From: Baylisascaris procyonis
Taxonomy: Eukaryota; Nematoda; Chromadorea; Rhabditida; Ascarididae
Assembly: GCA_037389465.1 (NCBI GenBank)
Contig: JAZARR010000260.1
Location: 219,501 to 283,500, forward strand
DNA: 64,000 nucleotides
Direction of reading: 5' to 3'
Positions 40,501 to 49,287 of this stretch are shown piece by piece. The translations under genes and the position numbers were made by a program. Positions within the stretch are counted from its first letter, which is position 1. The number at the start of each line of letters is the position of its first letter. The notes under the pieces are model-generated. The model saw only the letters and a program-made list of their open reading frames with translations. It searched no databases and was not told the origin of the DNA.

Positions 40501-42876
40501 ATACGAAATGAGAGGTCCATCTGGGACTTTGGGCGCCTTCTCAATTATACCTAATTCTAGCTGTTGTCGGAAGGTACCATCGTATCTTTTGAACAATTCC
40601 TCGTCTCCCTTTAAGCGTTTCAACGTGGACCTTAGTCTGCCAATGCATAGGCCGAAGTTATAAGGAACTTTAGGCGTGGCAGATTTCCACGGCCAGTTCA
40701 CGACATATCGACCATCTTCCGATTTAGTTATTGTTGCTTTGAATTGTTCTAGTGCTGCGACATCCTCTTTTGAGTCTATTGGGTCGTCAATTCCAAGCGT
40801 TTCCAATCTCCAGAATTGGTCAATATCTGCTTCACTAGTAACTGCAGCAGATGTCATTACTAACGCCGTATCTGCAGATGAAAGGGCTCTTTGTGTATCT
40901 AGTTTTGCATAACCACTTCCTGCTAGCATATCTCCAACTTTCGATTTGACCAGGTGGAACCCGGATGGTAATTTCTGTGAACCTTCGATCAGGTCGAAGA
41001 AGTAGTCTGCACCAATTATTAGCTGCGGTTGTTCCCATTTTTCCGGAATACACAGCCGATGCCTTTGTTTTGCGTTTGGGATGAGAATTTCGTTGAATTC
41101 AACATTTACTCTTTGAAGCTCTTTGGTCAAAAAGGGCATTGTACTGACTCTGATCTGTTTTTTATTTCCGTTTTTCAGTTGTAACGTAATGTTTACCTGC
41201 TTTGTATCATAACATTTCGGTTGCTGAGCGCCGAATCCCGCTATGGATATTTGGCTTCTTTTTTCAGTAGTCAGCTTCAGTTGATCACAAAGTTCTTCTG
41301 TTATGAATGATCCTTGACAACCCGCGTCAAAGAACGCAAAAATAGTTTTCCCCATTTCCGGTTTCTCCGGATTGTACACGTTCACCTCCTTACAAAGAAG
41401 CAAAACGGTCTTCTTTTCCCTTCGCTTTTGGGTGACCGCCGCTGTCAACGCCGATTCGTCAGGTGATCGGTTTACTTCCTTTTCGAAAGTGACTTTTTGT
41501 TTCCCTCTATTGTCTTCTGGTTCCTTCGGTTTACTTCCTTTCTCGGAACCACTTTTATTCTCCCTCTTTGGGCAGAGCGCCGAGTTGTGTTCCTCTCTGC
41601 AATAGAAACACATTCCTCTCCTTGCGCAATCCTTTGCGCTATGTCCCTCTACGAGACACCTGAAGCAAAGCCTTTTCTCTCTTATCCGACCACTGCGCTC
41701 TTTCACGGTTGCGTACTCATGGCAATCACTATTCCAGTGAGGGCCCCCGCAAAAGGCATAACTTCGTTTTTTACTTTTCGGCGCTTGATTTTCTCTCCTC
41801 TCCCGGTAGTTGCTTACTGTCGAAGAAAATGCAGACGTTTCCTTTGAGTCATACTTTATCGGCTTTCTGTCCTCATGACGATCTCTTCTCTGTGCCGTCA
41901 TGCTACTGGTCACGCGCATTATCGTTTCTTTTCGAGCAATCAATTTGTCGACATGCTCACGAAGTTTATCGACATTCCAAGACGGGTCTTCACTCTTTTT
42001 TTCATAAACTTCGAACAAGATCCACCTCGGCAATTTCTCCTCTACCATCAGCTCGATTATCGGATGATTCGTATCCTCATTCATCACATTTAGCTGTCTC
42101 AGAATTCTTTCGACCTCGTCTAGAACGACCCTAGGATTTCTAGGATCCGCCTGAGGCAACCTCCTCAATTCGTCATGGAGGCATTTTTTGATGAGGACTT
42201 CATTTCCATAACGCCTTTTCAAAACGTCCACCACTACTCTGTAATTGGAGGCCGTAATTGCGTATCCAGCTACTGTTGCATAAGCCGCACCTTTCAGACT
42301 ACTGAGTAAATAGTTGAGTTTATTGACGTCGGGTATTGGCTGTTGATCTACTGCTGCCTCAAATGAAGACCAAAATTCAGGCCATTTGCGTATATCTCCC
42401 GAAAAAGTAGCTAGCTCCAATTTTGGAAGTTTAATTCTCGGTGCCGATCTTGGCAGTTCAGTTACCTCCTGTGCTTCAGCCTTATTTTTATCCTGTAATC
42501 CGTGGAGTAGTCTTACTGCTTTTTGTTTTCGGCTTTCGACTAGCTCAAGAGTTTCTCGAGCTTTCTCCATAACTTGGAGCACTCCATTCGGATCGTCTAC
42601 CATTTGTCGATACATGCGATCTTCCTCTTTTGCTTCATCTCCTCTTAAACTGATTCTCAAAGAGAGCCATTGTTCGTGATATTTTTCTAACACACCGATA
42701 GCGGCATTTAGCTTACGCATGTAGCTGTCGAACTCTTCAACTTGATCTTCGAGAGAAGCAATTTGTTTAGCTGGGGTGTCGTCAATTTTTGGGACTTCTA
42801 ACCCCGGGATTTCCTTCAGATACCCTATCAACCTACCCTTAGTGGGTCCCATAGCCTGCCGATATACTCCCGACAT
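37516..42876 (-). CDS. Pao/BEL Gag-Pol polyprotein
   Basis: A single 1786-codon frame. A Gag-like region (about 145-320) carries the LPKLELATFSGD signature of DUF1759. Three cysteine clusters follow (about 376-435): CGGPHWNSDC, then CFRCLVEGHSAKDC (a CCHC zinc knuckle), then CFYCREEHNSALC. The aspartic protease has its active site at FFDAGCQGSF (about 515). The reverse transcriptase (about 780-950) has LADVEKAF at about 853 and YVDN at about 932, where YVDD is usual. RNase H has FVDAS (D1100), RLELLA (E1143), WSDSK (D1173) and NPSDIATKG (D1217). The integrase has an HHCC-type zinc site (about 1408-1449) and catalytic D1482, D1548 and E1586. A DUF5641-like C-terminus follows. The first ATG lies 15 bases after the primer-binding site and no frameshift is needed. 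The enzyme copies element RNA into DNA and inserts it. Confidence 0.96.
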   Translation of the reverse strand: MSGVYRQAMGPTKGRLIGYLKEIPGLEVPKIDDTPAKQIASLEDQVEEFDSYMRKLNAAIGVLEKYHEQWLSLRISLRGDEAKEEDRMYRQMVDDPNGVLQVMEKARETLELVESRKQKAVRLLHGLQDKNKAEAQEVTELPRSAPRIKLPKLELATFSGDIRKWPEFWSSFEAAVDQQPIPDVNKLNYLLSSLKGAAYATVAGYAITASNYRVVVDVLKRRYGNEVLIKKCLHDELRRLPQADPRNPRVVLDEVERILRQLNVMNEDTNHPIIELMVEEKLPRWILFEVYEKKSEDPSWNVDKLREHVDKLIARKETIMRVTSSMTAQRRDRHEDRKPIKYDSKETSAFSSTVSNYRERRENQAPKSKKRSYAFCGGPHWNSDCHEYATVKERSGRIREKRLCFRCLVEGHSAKDCARRGMCFYCREEHNSALCPKRENKSGSEKGSKPKEPEDNRGKQKVTFEKEVNRSPDESALTAAVTQKRREKKTVLLLCKEVNVYNPEKPEMGKTIFAFFDAGCQGSFITEELCDQLKLTTEKRSQISIAGFGAQQPKCYDTKQVNITLQLKNGNKKQIRVSTMPFLTKELQRVNVEFNEILIPNAKQRHRLCIPEKWEQPQLIIGADYFFDLIEGSQKLPSGFHLVKSKVGDMLAGSGYAKLDTQRALSSADTALVMTSAAVTSEADIDQFWRLETLGIDDPIDSKEDVAALEQFKATITKSEDGRYVVNWPWKSATPKVPYNFGLCIGRLRSTLKRLKGDEELFKRYDGTFRQQLELGIIEKAPKVPDGPLISYIPHQAVLTPQKSTTKLRVVFDASAKDEKGNSLNSQLLRGPVMLNDLAGILLRFRTSKYVVLADVEKAFLQLELNVKDRDTTRFLWVKEKGPVDENNIEVYRFCRVPFGMISSPFLLAATLTKHLTEIGSTTAQEILKNLYVDNVMLQAENSETAIQLCSEGKAIFAGAGMNLRSFASNNKEVYDAIPPEDREEVQETKVLGITWSLKEDKIILGVKDKIGAAQTKRQVLSFVASHFDPLGLMAPLLVPLKVFLQELWKKKYKWDDSLKEEEKLLWERLQKSWNNTVNDIPRQIFFRCAKERQLHVFVDASMQAYAAAVYNREIVNGAVLTNLVMAKTRLCPVKGASVPRLELLAAFIGVRLLEFVKKQLSMEEVETHYWSDSKCVLHWIRSDKEINTRFIENRLKQMRNTAKWWSYVPSDQNPSDIATKGIDPDKLKESSLWWHGPPWLRQSVENWPKWELSNPQQCVISEDAFQKNKVKRDQGKQPTTTVTALEVGTEEENDCAINHCVIDASKYNSWRKVKGITAAVIRFIKNLKERKRKAVGVEDQIEAEKHLIRQAQEEMITKAEIVRWELFRGDDNLWRCGGRLAYSDLPRDTKFPIFLPKHPITEMLITHQHEILMHSGPAHTLNQLRSKYWIAKGRETVKKVIKKKCMKCRRWLTHPFKLPRMPDLPSCRTVVTRAFENVGLDYFGPFNLKALLGNEIKFQKSWVALFTCLTTRAVHLEVANDLSASSFLNCFQRYVSRRGKPKLVFSDNGSNFTLAAEVLRQISRAEEIKWNFITPFAPWQGGVYERMIGLTKTSLRKAVGRKRLSEEEFRTLIVEVEGVVNSRPLTYVHETSVDIIRPIDFLIPAAEMIFTVNEEGEKEDPSYLPKEVMSREKMLMRWKATLSTLDRFWNYWRSEYLTSLRERTQRNHRAVRGSVTREPRINEVVIIEEEGTPKAVWKLGRIVELRGGEGRSIRTARVKLGNGNEWTRPISQLYPLEIDDNEAPA

Positions 42877-42890
42877 TGTAACTGCTTAAC

Positions 42891-42908
42891 TCCCGGCTCG
42901 TGGCACCA
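42891..42908 (-). promoter_or_regulatory. Primer-binding site of the Pao/BEL element
   Basis: On the sense strand TGGTGCCACGAGCCGGGA lies 8 bases inside the 5' LTR. It begins with TGG, complementary to the CCA end of a tRNA, and implies a primer tRNA whose acceptor stem begins GCCACGA. I did not assign the tRNA isotype. Confidence 0.8.
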
Positions 42909-42916
42909 AATTTTTC

Positions 42917-44055
42917 TGTCGTGAACAAAACGAAGCTGATGGTCGTATGTAGACGACAGAAAAAGATAAAGAAGAGATCGACGGTTTATTAGGATAGAGA
43001 TCAACAAAGTTAAGGTCACAATGCACGTGAAGTAAAACCAACAAGCTGCGCAGGCCTGTCAAAAAAATTGGCAATATAAAAGCAATAAAGAAAACAACGA
43101 CAATCGAAGGCCAAAGCTTTGACTTGGGGCAGGTTGGGCGAATTGAGCGATATAATACCGAATGAGCGGGACACACGTTTAGAGTATGGCACTTATTGTC
43201 AACTGTCTCACGGCCTGATACAATGAAGCGCAATATAAGCACAAGGGAAACGAAGTGTCGGGCGATCGCTTTCGTGCCGACACCTGGTTATCAATGTATC
43301 GCCGTCTAACTCGTGCGACTGATTCTATTCGCCGCAATTTCTTTTCTCCCGCGCTGGGATTGACTCTTCGGGTTTGTGGCTACTCGACAACTTGAACAGT
43401 GATGAACTATAATTGATTTCAACAAAGAAACCGGCCTGTTTTGATGAGGGCTCGTCCGCTTGCGCCCTTTTTCTTCTTTTTGTGCTTGGCTATACCAACC
43501 TCCTGGTTGGTCCGTCCCAAGTTTGTTCACACGGTTCGGGGGACACCTTTTTGCGTGCGAATCGCCCGACACCTCAAACTTGGGTAATTAAACCTTCTGA
43601 TGCTTCACAAACAACGTAAAAACGCGACATACCCGAAAAACGAATACAAAACCATCATAAAACATGATCTGAGTCAAATATGGTGATTCTAGTGATGAGC
43701 TAACGAAAAGGTACAATCCAATGACGAGGAGAGTGAAAAAAAACGTCACAAACTACTGACGAGATCGTGGAACTTTGAGGCAATCCACAAGTAACCATGA
43801 AAATAAAGTTTAAATTCAGAAAAAACAATGAAGAAGAAAGTGCTGACAAATGAAGTAAAGGCGCTACACTTACACGCTTACACACGACGCATTAGAAGAC
43901 ACGCGCTTACACACGACCGCAACGCCGCATTAGAGAACGATATAGTCGCTACAGTCAGAGATCAACTTAGATCGTTCTTTGAGTTATTACGTTGATACAC
44001 AGTTTGATTTACTGTGTGCCGCAGCCCGCTAACTCATTCGCGAATCTTCGCGACA
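42917..44055 (-). repeat. 5' LTR of the Pao/BEL element
   Basis: 1139 bases, matching 36349-37489. In the sense direction it runs from 44055 to 42917: about 461 bases precede the SL1 copy and about 656 follow it. If transcription began at or near SL1, the first part would be U3 and most of the rest R. LTR-internal frames, including an 88-codon frame at 43306-43572 that begins just after SL1 and a 118-codon frame at 42886-43242 with a hydrophobic stretch, are seen in both LTRs. That is expected from the copying mechanism and is no evidence of coding. Confidence 0.95.
43573..43594 (-). other. Exact 22-nt SL1 spliced-leader sequence in the 5' LTR
   Basis: Same match as at 37005-37026, in the LTR that would drive transcription. 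Ten bases of it (CCCAAGTTTG) are perfectly complementary to CAAACTTGGG located about 50 bases downstream. Next comes a second hairpin (ACCAACC, AGGA loop, GGTTGGT). The leader would therefore sit in a structured RNA, which is also the case in real SL RNAs, although the downstream sequence is not that of the C. elegans SL1 RNA. Confidence 0.95.
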
Positions 44056-44060
44056 ATCCC
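44056..44060. repeat. Target-site duplication, right copy
   Basis: ATCCC, matching 36344-36348. Confidence 0.9.
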
Positions 44061-45251
44061 ATTTTAGCCGCTTATCAATGAGCCAGTAATTATTGACGCT
44101 ATATTTTAGGCTACACACCACGAAACACTTCTTCACCTCCCTTTGGTATATTTTTAAATTTTATTACTATTTCTGCTATATATCGCATATGTTGCCTTCC
44201 ATAGAACTTCAAAACACTTTGAAGTAGCGTCCATCAGAGGTTTCGTACCTTTCTGGCCATCTAGACATCTCAGCCATATACTGAATATATCTCGCGTCTT
44301 TTAGCAAGTTTTATGTTGAAAAATTCGATAACCCTCAGAACACCAATTACATAAATGCGGTCACACACCGAACAAACATATGAAACGGTTTTTTTTTATC
44401 GGAGCTAGGCGCTAAAGGCGCAGTGGGAATCAAGTAATCTTGGTGGCACATTTCAATAACATTATGCAACGAGCCTAGAAATCGATTAAGCACACCGTCG
44501 ATGTTGCATAAGCCTGCAGAGTATCTCTTCCAATTGTGCTGAGCGAAAATAATATTAGCATCTTCCCAATTGCAACTCGTAACATCCTCGTAACGATAAC
44601 ACCTCAGTACAAACATTACAGAGGAAGCAACCGCAAACGAATATTTGACTTATAGCTGCTTGAAATGGTTTCTGTCATGAAAAGAATCCGAATAAAGCGT
44701 GTAGTAAGGAATTTCACTCTGTGAAGTATTGTATCCTGTCAGTAATTGGCGACTCTCAAATAAAGGATGGTCAATTGTTTTCGTCAGCTCTTTTGCTCAT
44801 CTCTCTTGCTGTGATGATATTTTTTCAGCTTGACCTCGTGAGCCTCGTGAGCTTACAATGTGCCTGTAATTCTCCTCATGATCCCCACCCATTGCTTCTT
44901 CTTCTAAAAAATGAGCTATGAAACGAGTGTAGAGCAGAAAGGAGAAATAAGTCCTTGTGGTAAACTCAAATAGCGTCCACCAGTGATTTCACGACTTCGA
45001 AGCATAGTTCTAACAGTTCCTATTTTGAGTGAAATTGATGGAACCTTGCTGCTTGCAATTCGGATTGATATCCTGAGTGGTCTCATATGAGAGTGATTGC
45101 AGCCCAATTAGTCGTGAGTTTTTTCAGCATAAATTTGGCGTCTGCTTTTAAGCAAGCTGGCCTCTGCAAAAACATCTAAAGAAATTCTCACAAATTTCAG
45201 CATTATCAGTAATAATGTTTGCCATGTACGTTTTATTTCCTTCAAGTGTTC
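44061..45251. other. Gene-poor flank right of the retrotransposon
   Basis: No supported gene. The minus frame at 44347-44616 (89 codons) has an ordinary composition but no recognised domain and no clear splice sites. Confidence 0.35.
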
Positions 45252-45701
45252 ATGCTGTTACTGCTTACCATGCCTAGCTATCCGTACATGCATCTGCGAA
45301 TAGCATTAGACCGCATGAAAGCACTCTTAATATTTGAACATCCTCCTCTGAAAGCAACACTATCCTCTGATCTACTCTCTGAACTTTTCTACGACACTAC
45401 GCAAACTTTTTCAGATTCTTCATACGCCTTTCGTAAGTTTTCACCTCAGAAAGCCGATTTATTGCTTAATATTTTATCAAGAATCAAAAAAAGTTATTCA
45501 TCATGTCGCAAAAAAACAGCACGTACTTTATCTCCACGGCAACACTACTATGCAAAAAAAGTAGTGCTGAAAAAAGAACGAACCGTGAGCATTGTGATTG
45601 CATTCGACGATGGTTTGAATATCAGGTCATCCTATTTGCTCACTCTAAAGCGATTTTCATCTTTCAAAAGGCTCAACTTGTCTGCTCTTCATACCTCATA
45701 G
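45252..45701 (+). CDS. Unrecognised single-frame ORF (candidate)
   Basis: From the first ATG the frame gives about 149 residues. The N-terminus (MLLLLTMPSYPYMH) is short and hydrophobic, weak for a signal peptide. The middle is amphipathic (for example QKADLLLNILSRIKK) and the C-terminal half is basic, with several KK pairs. A secreted precursor cut at dibasic sites is conceivable, but I recognise no peptide hormone family in it. TTCAG and TTCAAG acceptor-like sites lie just upstream (45200 and 45242), so it could also be an exon. The length is long for chance in AT-rich DNA but not decisive. Confidence 0.28.
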   Translation: MLLLLTMPSYPYMHLRIALDRMKALLIFEHPPLKATLSSDLLSELFYDTTQTFSDSSYAFRKFSPQKADLLLNILSRIKKSYSSCRKKTARTLSPRQHYYAKKVVLKKERTVSIVIAFDDGLNIRSSYLLTLKRFSSFKRLNLSALHTS

Positions 45702-48210
45702 AAATTGCATAATGATCATTGAAAATGCGATAAATTGCAACGGAAGAATTCATCTCAAATGGTGTGTTCGAGATTGTCTTCTTGCCTATAAACTAGAAAG
45801 ATTTGCGACAATTGGCTCAAATCGTCTCAAAAAGCCTAAAAATGAGGAGCAGTAATTGTATGGTGATCCGTTTCTCTATTGAAGATTGAAGTGCTAAATT
45901 GTTCCATTCATGTCAACATCTGGCAGAATTGAATATCAAAAAACGCAGCGATATTGAAATTAATCAAAGCTTATCAATATTCCCGATATTTCGTTTAAAT
46001 CACATAATTCAAATGTTAAAAGTGCAAATGATTTTTTCTAAACTAACATCTTCATTTTCCACATGTCATTTGCATGCATTCTCCGGGTTTTTCTCTCAAG
46101 ACTAAGGGATGGCCATTAATAATGAATTGTTCTAAAGTTGAGAACTTAATTTCGATCAATGAAGTGGTTAATGCCGAAGCATTTTTTTAATTCTAAACAA
46201 CATAGCATTCAATGGCATTCCACTCATCAAGTAAGAAACTCACAGCATACTTACGAATTACGATCGCTACAAAATGACCAACGAATCGTTAATCAATTTC
46301 TCAAGAGGCTTCAATTGTCTATTTCTCACAATTCTCGGGGAAATTTTACTTTTCATGCACATGCGACACCTCACTCCAAAAGATTTCTTTATTGTTGCTA
46401 ATGTCGTTTAAAACTACTCAACCTGTAAGCTGAACAAATGAACTATTGTAAAATTCATGAACTAAGCACATGGAAGTTGTTTGCAAGGTGAATGAACGCA
46501 AATACGCATATATATAAGCTTCCTGGGCCATTTCTCTGTTACCGAATAATCAAGTAAAACAGTTGTGTTACTCGTTTCTCGCAGCAATGGCCTCTGTTCA
46601 TTGTTATTGATGCTTCATTGCATGCGTATTTCGAGTTCTCCTCTAAGTTTTGAAGATAAGCAGAGAATATCATATTCAGCTGCTTACATGTCAATATGTC
46701 CGCATGTTTCCCACATAAATGCACGTGTAACAATTTTTGAATTTTATAAGCAACCACTCGAACAAATAAACACATAGAAACAAGTCTTCTAATGCTTCCT
46801 ACAATTGAGCCACTTTCAGTTTTTTTTTTCCAAATTGTTTCATTATTTCATTTCTTTCTTCTTTCGATTATATCGAAGAAGTTTGTCATGATCTCTAGAA
46901 TTTAGTGCTATGACGAATTTTCATCCGCAAAATAATCTCGGTAAAAGGCCCGCGATTACCATGAACCTATATACATTTATGAGACTATGCAGGCACCTCA
47001 AAGGAATGGAGACTGAAATTGGATTACATCGATGCACTTGCATTTGCGATCTTTGTTTGTTTACCGAAGGCATCATGTATGGATGAAGGATTTATAGCCA
47101 AACATATCCTTAGTGCACATCGATGCGACAGCATATCAAATTCCGCTAAGCATTCCGCAGTGATGTGAAGAGTCGCCGTAATGAACGCAAAGAAATCATT
47201 GCACAAATCGATGCTACGGGAACGGATGAATTAAACCAAAGCAAGTGAATATTCATTTCGAATAAACAAAACTCGGACCATCGCCTAACAGCGCGAAATC
47301 GTAAGAATGAAAATTTGCTAACAAAATTGAGATATTGTAAATTTCGAAAAATGTTACATTAAGAAATAAACGGCGCGAAGTGAATTAACAAATGATGAAC
47401 GTACAGTTTCAATGAGCCAAATTCCACAGAACACGTGTATGAGTACTGGCAAGTCTATAAAACAAAGAAGAACGCCGCGTGTTCCTTTATTGCTTTTCTG
47501 CGGATCCCATAGATATTCCTATAACCCTTTAAATTTTCTCCTTCGATCTAGTGAAGAAGGACAAGCGAAATGAGCTATGAAATTTAAATTTAATGTGAGC
47601 AAACCGAAAGACTTCTATCGTAAGGCGAAGGAAACGAGCTACAATTGGTCGTAAATTGGAACCGGAAAAATGCCAGAGAAAAAGTCCCCATGATAAGGTG
47701 GGAGAATGAGGATGAAAAGTTTCGCTTTGCAGATTTTCAATGGAATAATGCGAAGTTACTTCGGTTTCTGGCGAATGTGTGTGTATAAATCATGACGCGA
47801 TACAAAATCTTCAAGCTATCGGCTCCTAATCTATTGGCAGCCGCATATCGCAATGACATACCGCAATTACGTCGTTGCTAAAATTCCCTCCGATCGTTTA
47901 ACGTTGCTCAAAGCTGTTGCTTAGTGAAATGTTAGAACACGAAAGAGTGAGCAATGTCAGTTAAAGTAGGTAGTGATGGCAGTTGTTTTTGCTTATATTC
48001 TTGCGTGTCAGTGCTAGGGGACACATGCACAATGCTCAAGGCTACCGCGAACAAGGACGCTTTTGTATGCATTTGTAATAATCAAGATGAGAGTGCGAGG
48101 GGTTTTTTCCGCTCAATAATAAGGCTGTATGAGATTTGTGCCGTGACAACGATCTCTGATAATCTGATTCTTGATGATTACATTTTCCCTTCCAAATTGC
48201 TTCTGCATCA
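45702..48210. other. Gene-poor stretch
   Basis: Short competing frames on both strands and no recognised family, repeat or RNA gene. Confidence 0.4.
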
Positions 48211-48218
48211 TCTATGAC

Positions 48219-48410
48219 CTATGAACAAAAATCTCTCTTGTGCCATATAAACTGCCGGGACTGCTGCAAATTTCTCTCAATGGAGACCGCCATCTGGCTA
48301 AGAAAGTTGTCAGCGAAGCGCATCACAGCGTACAACTCTTCGCATGTTTTTCGTTCCTTCACAAGGGAATAAGCGATTGTGATTGTTCTACGATCATGAG
48401 TTTGTGGCAT
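48219..48410 (-). CDS. Unrecognised short open frame (candidate exon)
   Basis: A 63-codon minus frame with a helical-looking central part (CEELYAVMRFADNFLSQMAV) and balanced codon use, unlike the low-complexity frames nearby. It has no known domain. The overlapping plus frame at 48240-48440 is its main competitor. Listed only as a possible exon. Confidence 0.2.
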   Translation of the reverse strand: MPQTHDRRTITIAYSLVKERKTCEELYAVMRFADNFLSQMAVSIERNLQQSRQFIWHKRDFCS

Positions 48411-48529
48411 CGCTTCATTTCAGGCGATCTGCTTCTATAGAAAGCTAAGGGTTTTATGAATAATTGCGAACTTCCCGCCTCTTAAATAATGAATAATTCC
48501 AAACTACAGAGGTTACTGAGGGATTTAAA

Positions 48530-49140
48530 ATGTTGATGTGCGGTGAAGAGGTCGCGCCTTTCCTTTCACGTCGATGCATCCTACGGTCCTTGGGTTATGG
48601 TGCCCACACGACGACTCAAACCTTGGTAGCGATTTATTCTGTTTTCGCCTAATTCGATTCTCCTGGGGATAAAAAGTGGGTACTCATAATGAAGCTGATG
48701 TTTTCGGATAAACTCTCACTCATCGTATGATGTCACGTTGCATGCCTTCTGCTTAAATAGCCCCAGTAGGAAAGACAAGGGCTTCGAGGGAAACTAAGTC
48801 ATCTACCCCATGGATTCATTGCTTTTATACTTTAAGCCGTGTGAGGTAGCTTGAGTTTATCGACGTTCGACAAGTGCCATGGGCTAAAGGGGTTCTGGGT
48901 TTGATTGAGGGTGAAGAAGATCCCATCATGCTTTATACATCGTGGACTACAATGCGTGGTCACTGAAGGGATCATCTGGTCATTCATATACACCGTCTCC
49001 AGTAATCGAAAGCATTGCGCCCCGAAGATGCATATGCGCCGAAATTTAGCCCGTGATTGCATCATTATGAGTTATCGCAAAGCGGGCCTACATACTCGAA
49101 AAATACAGAGACAACATTGCGGCCTTATACCTCTATAAGC
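48530..49140. other. G+C-richer segment, unclassified, possible repeat
   Basis: Composition changes abruptly from the AT-rich surroundings. Two overlapping 77-codon frames on opposite strands (48832-49065 minus, 48905-49138 plus) are present, neither recognised. It ends about 150 bases before the LINE insertion. Confidence 0.3.
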
Positions 49141-49275
49141 GAAATTATACAGAAAATGAAACGGAAGTCACTTTTTGACGTTAAACGCTTTTTTTAATAT
49201 TTAGAACGTTGGTTGAATTTTCGTTTTGTGTAGCAATTAATCGACTCACATCATTCCTGCATTTAATTACTTATT

Positions 49276-49287
49276 ATTTACCGTATT
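49276..49287. repeat. Target-site duplication of the LINE, left copy
   Basis: The 12-mer ATTTACCGTATT occurs here and again at 50323-50334, exactly bracketing the LINE-derived sequence. Confidence 0.85.

Larger units (their letters stand above)
36349..44055 (-). mobile_element. Complete Pao/BEL LTR retrotransposon
   Basis: 7707 bases bounded by two nearly identical LTRs and flanked by an ATCCC duplication. Order in the sense direction (minus strand): 5' LTR, 8-base spacer, primer-binding site, a single Gag-Pol frame, a short untranslated stretch, 3' LTR. The domain order of Gag, protease, reverse transcriptase, RNase H and integrase is that of the Pao/BEL group. No envelope-like gene was found after integrase. 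LTR divergence well under 1% and an unbroken frame point to a recent, possibly still mobile insertion. Confidence 0.97.

Noticed and set aside
38818..41847. Plus-strand frames of 77-141 codons inside the retrotransposon
   Set aside because: They are antisense shadows of the intact Gag-Pol frame on the minus strand.
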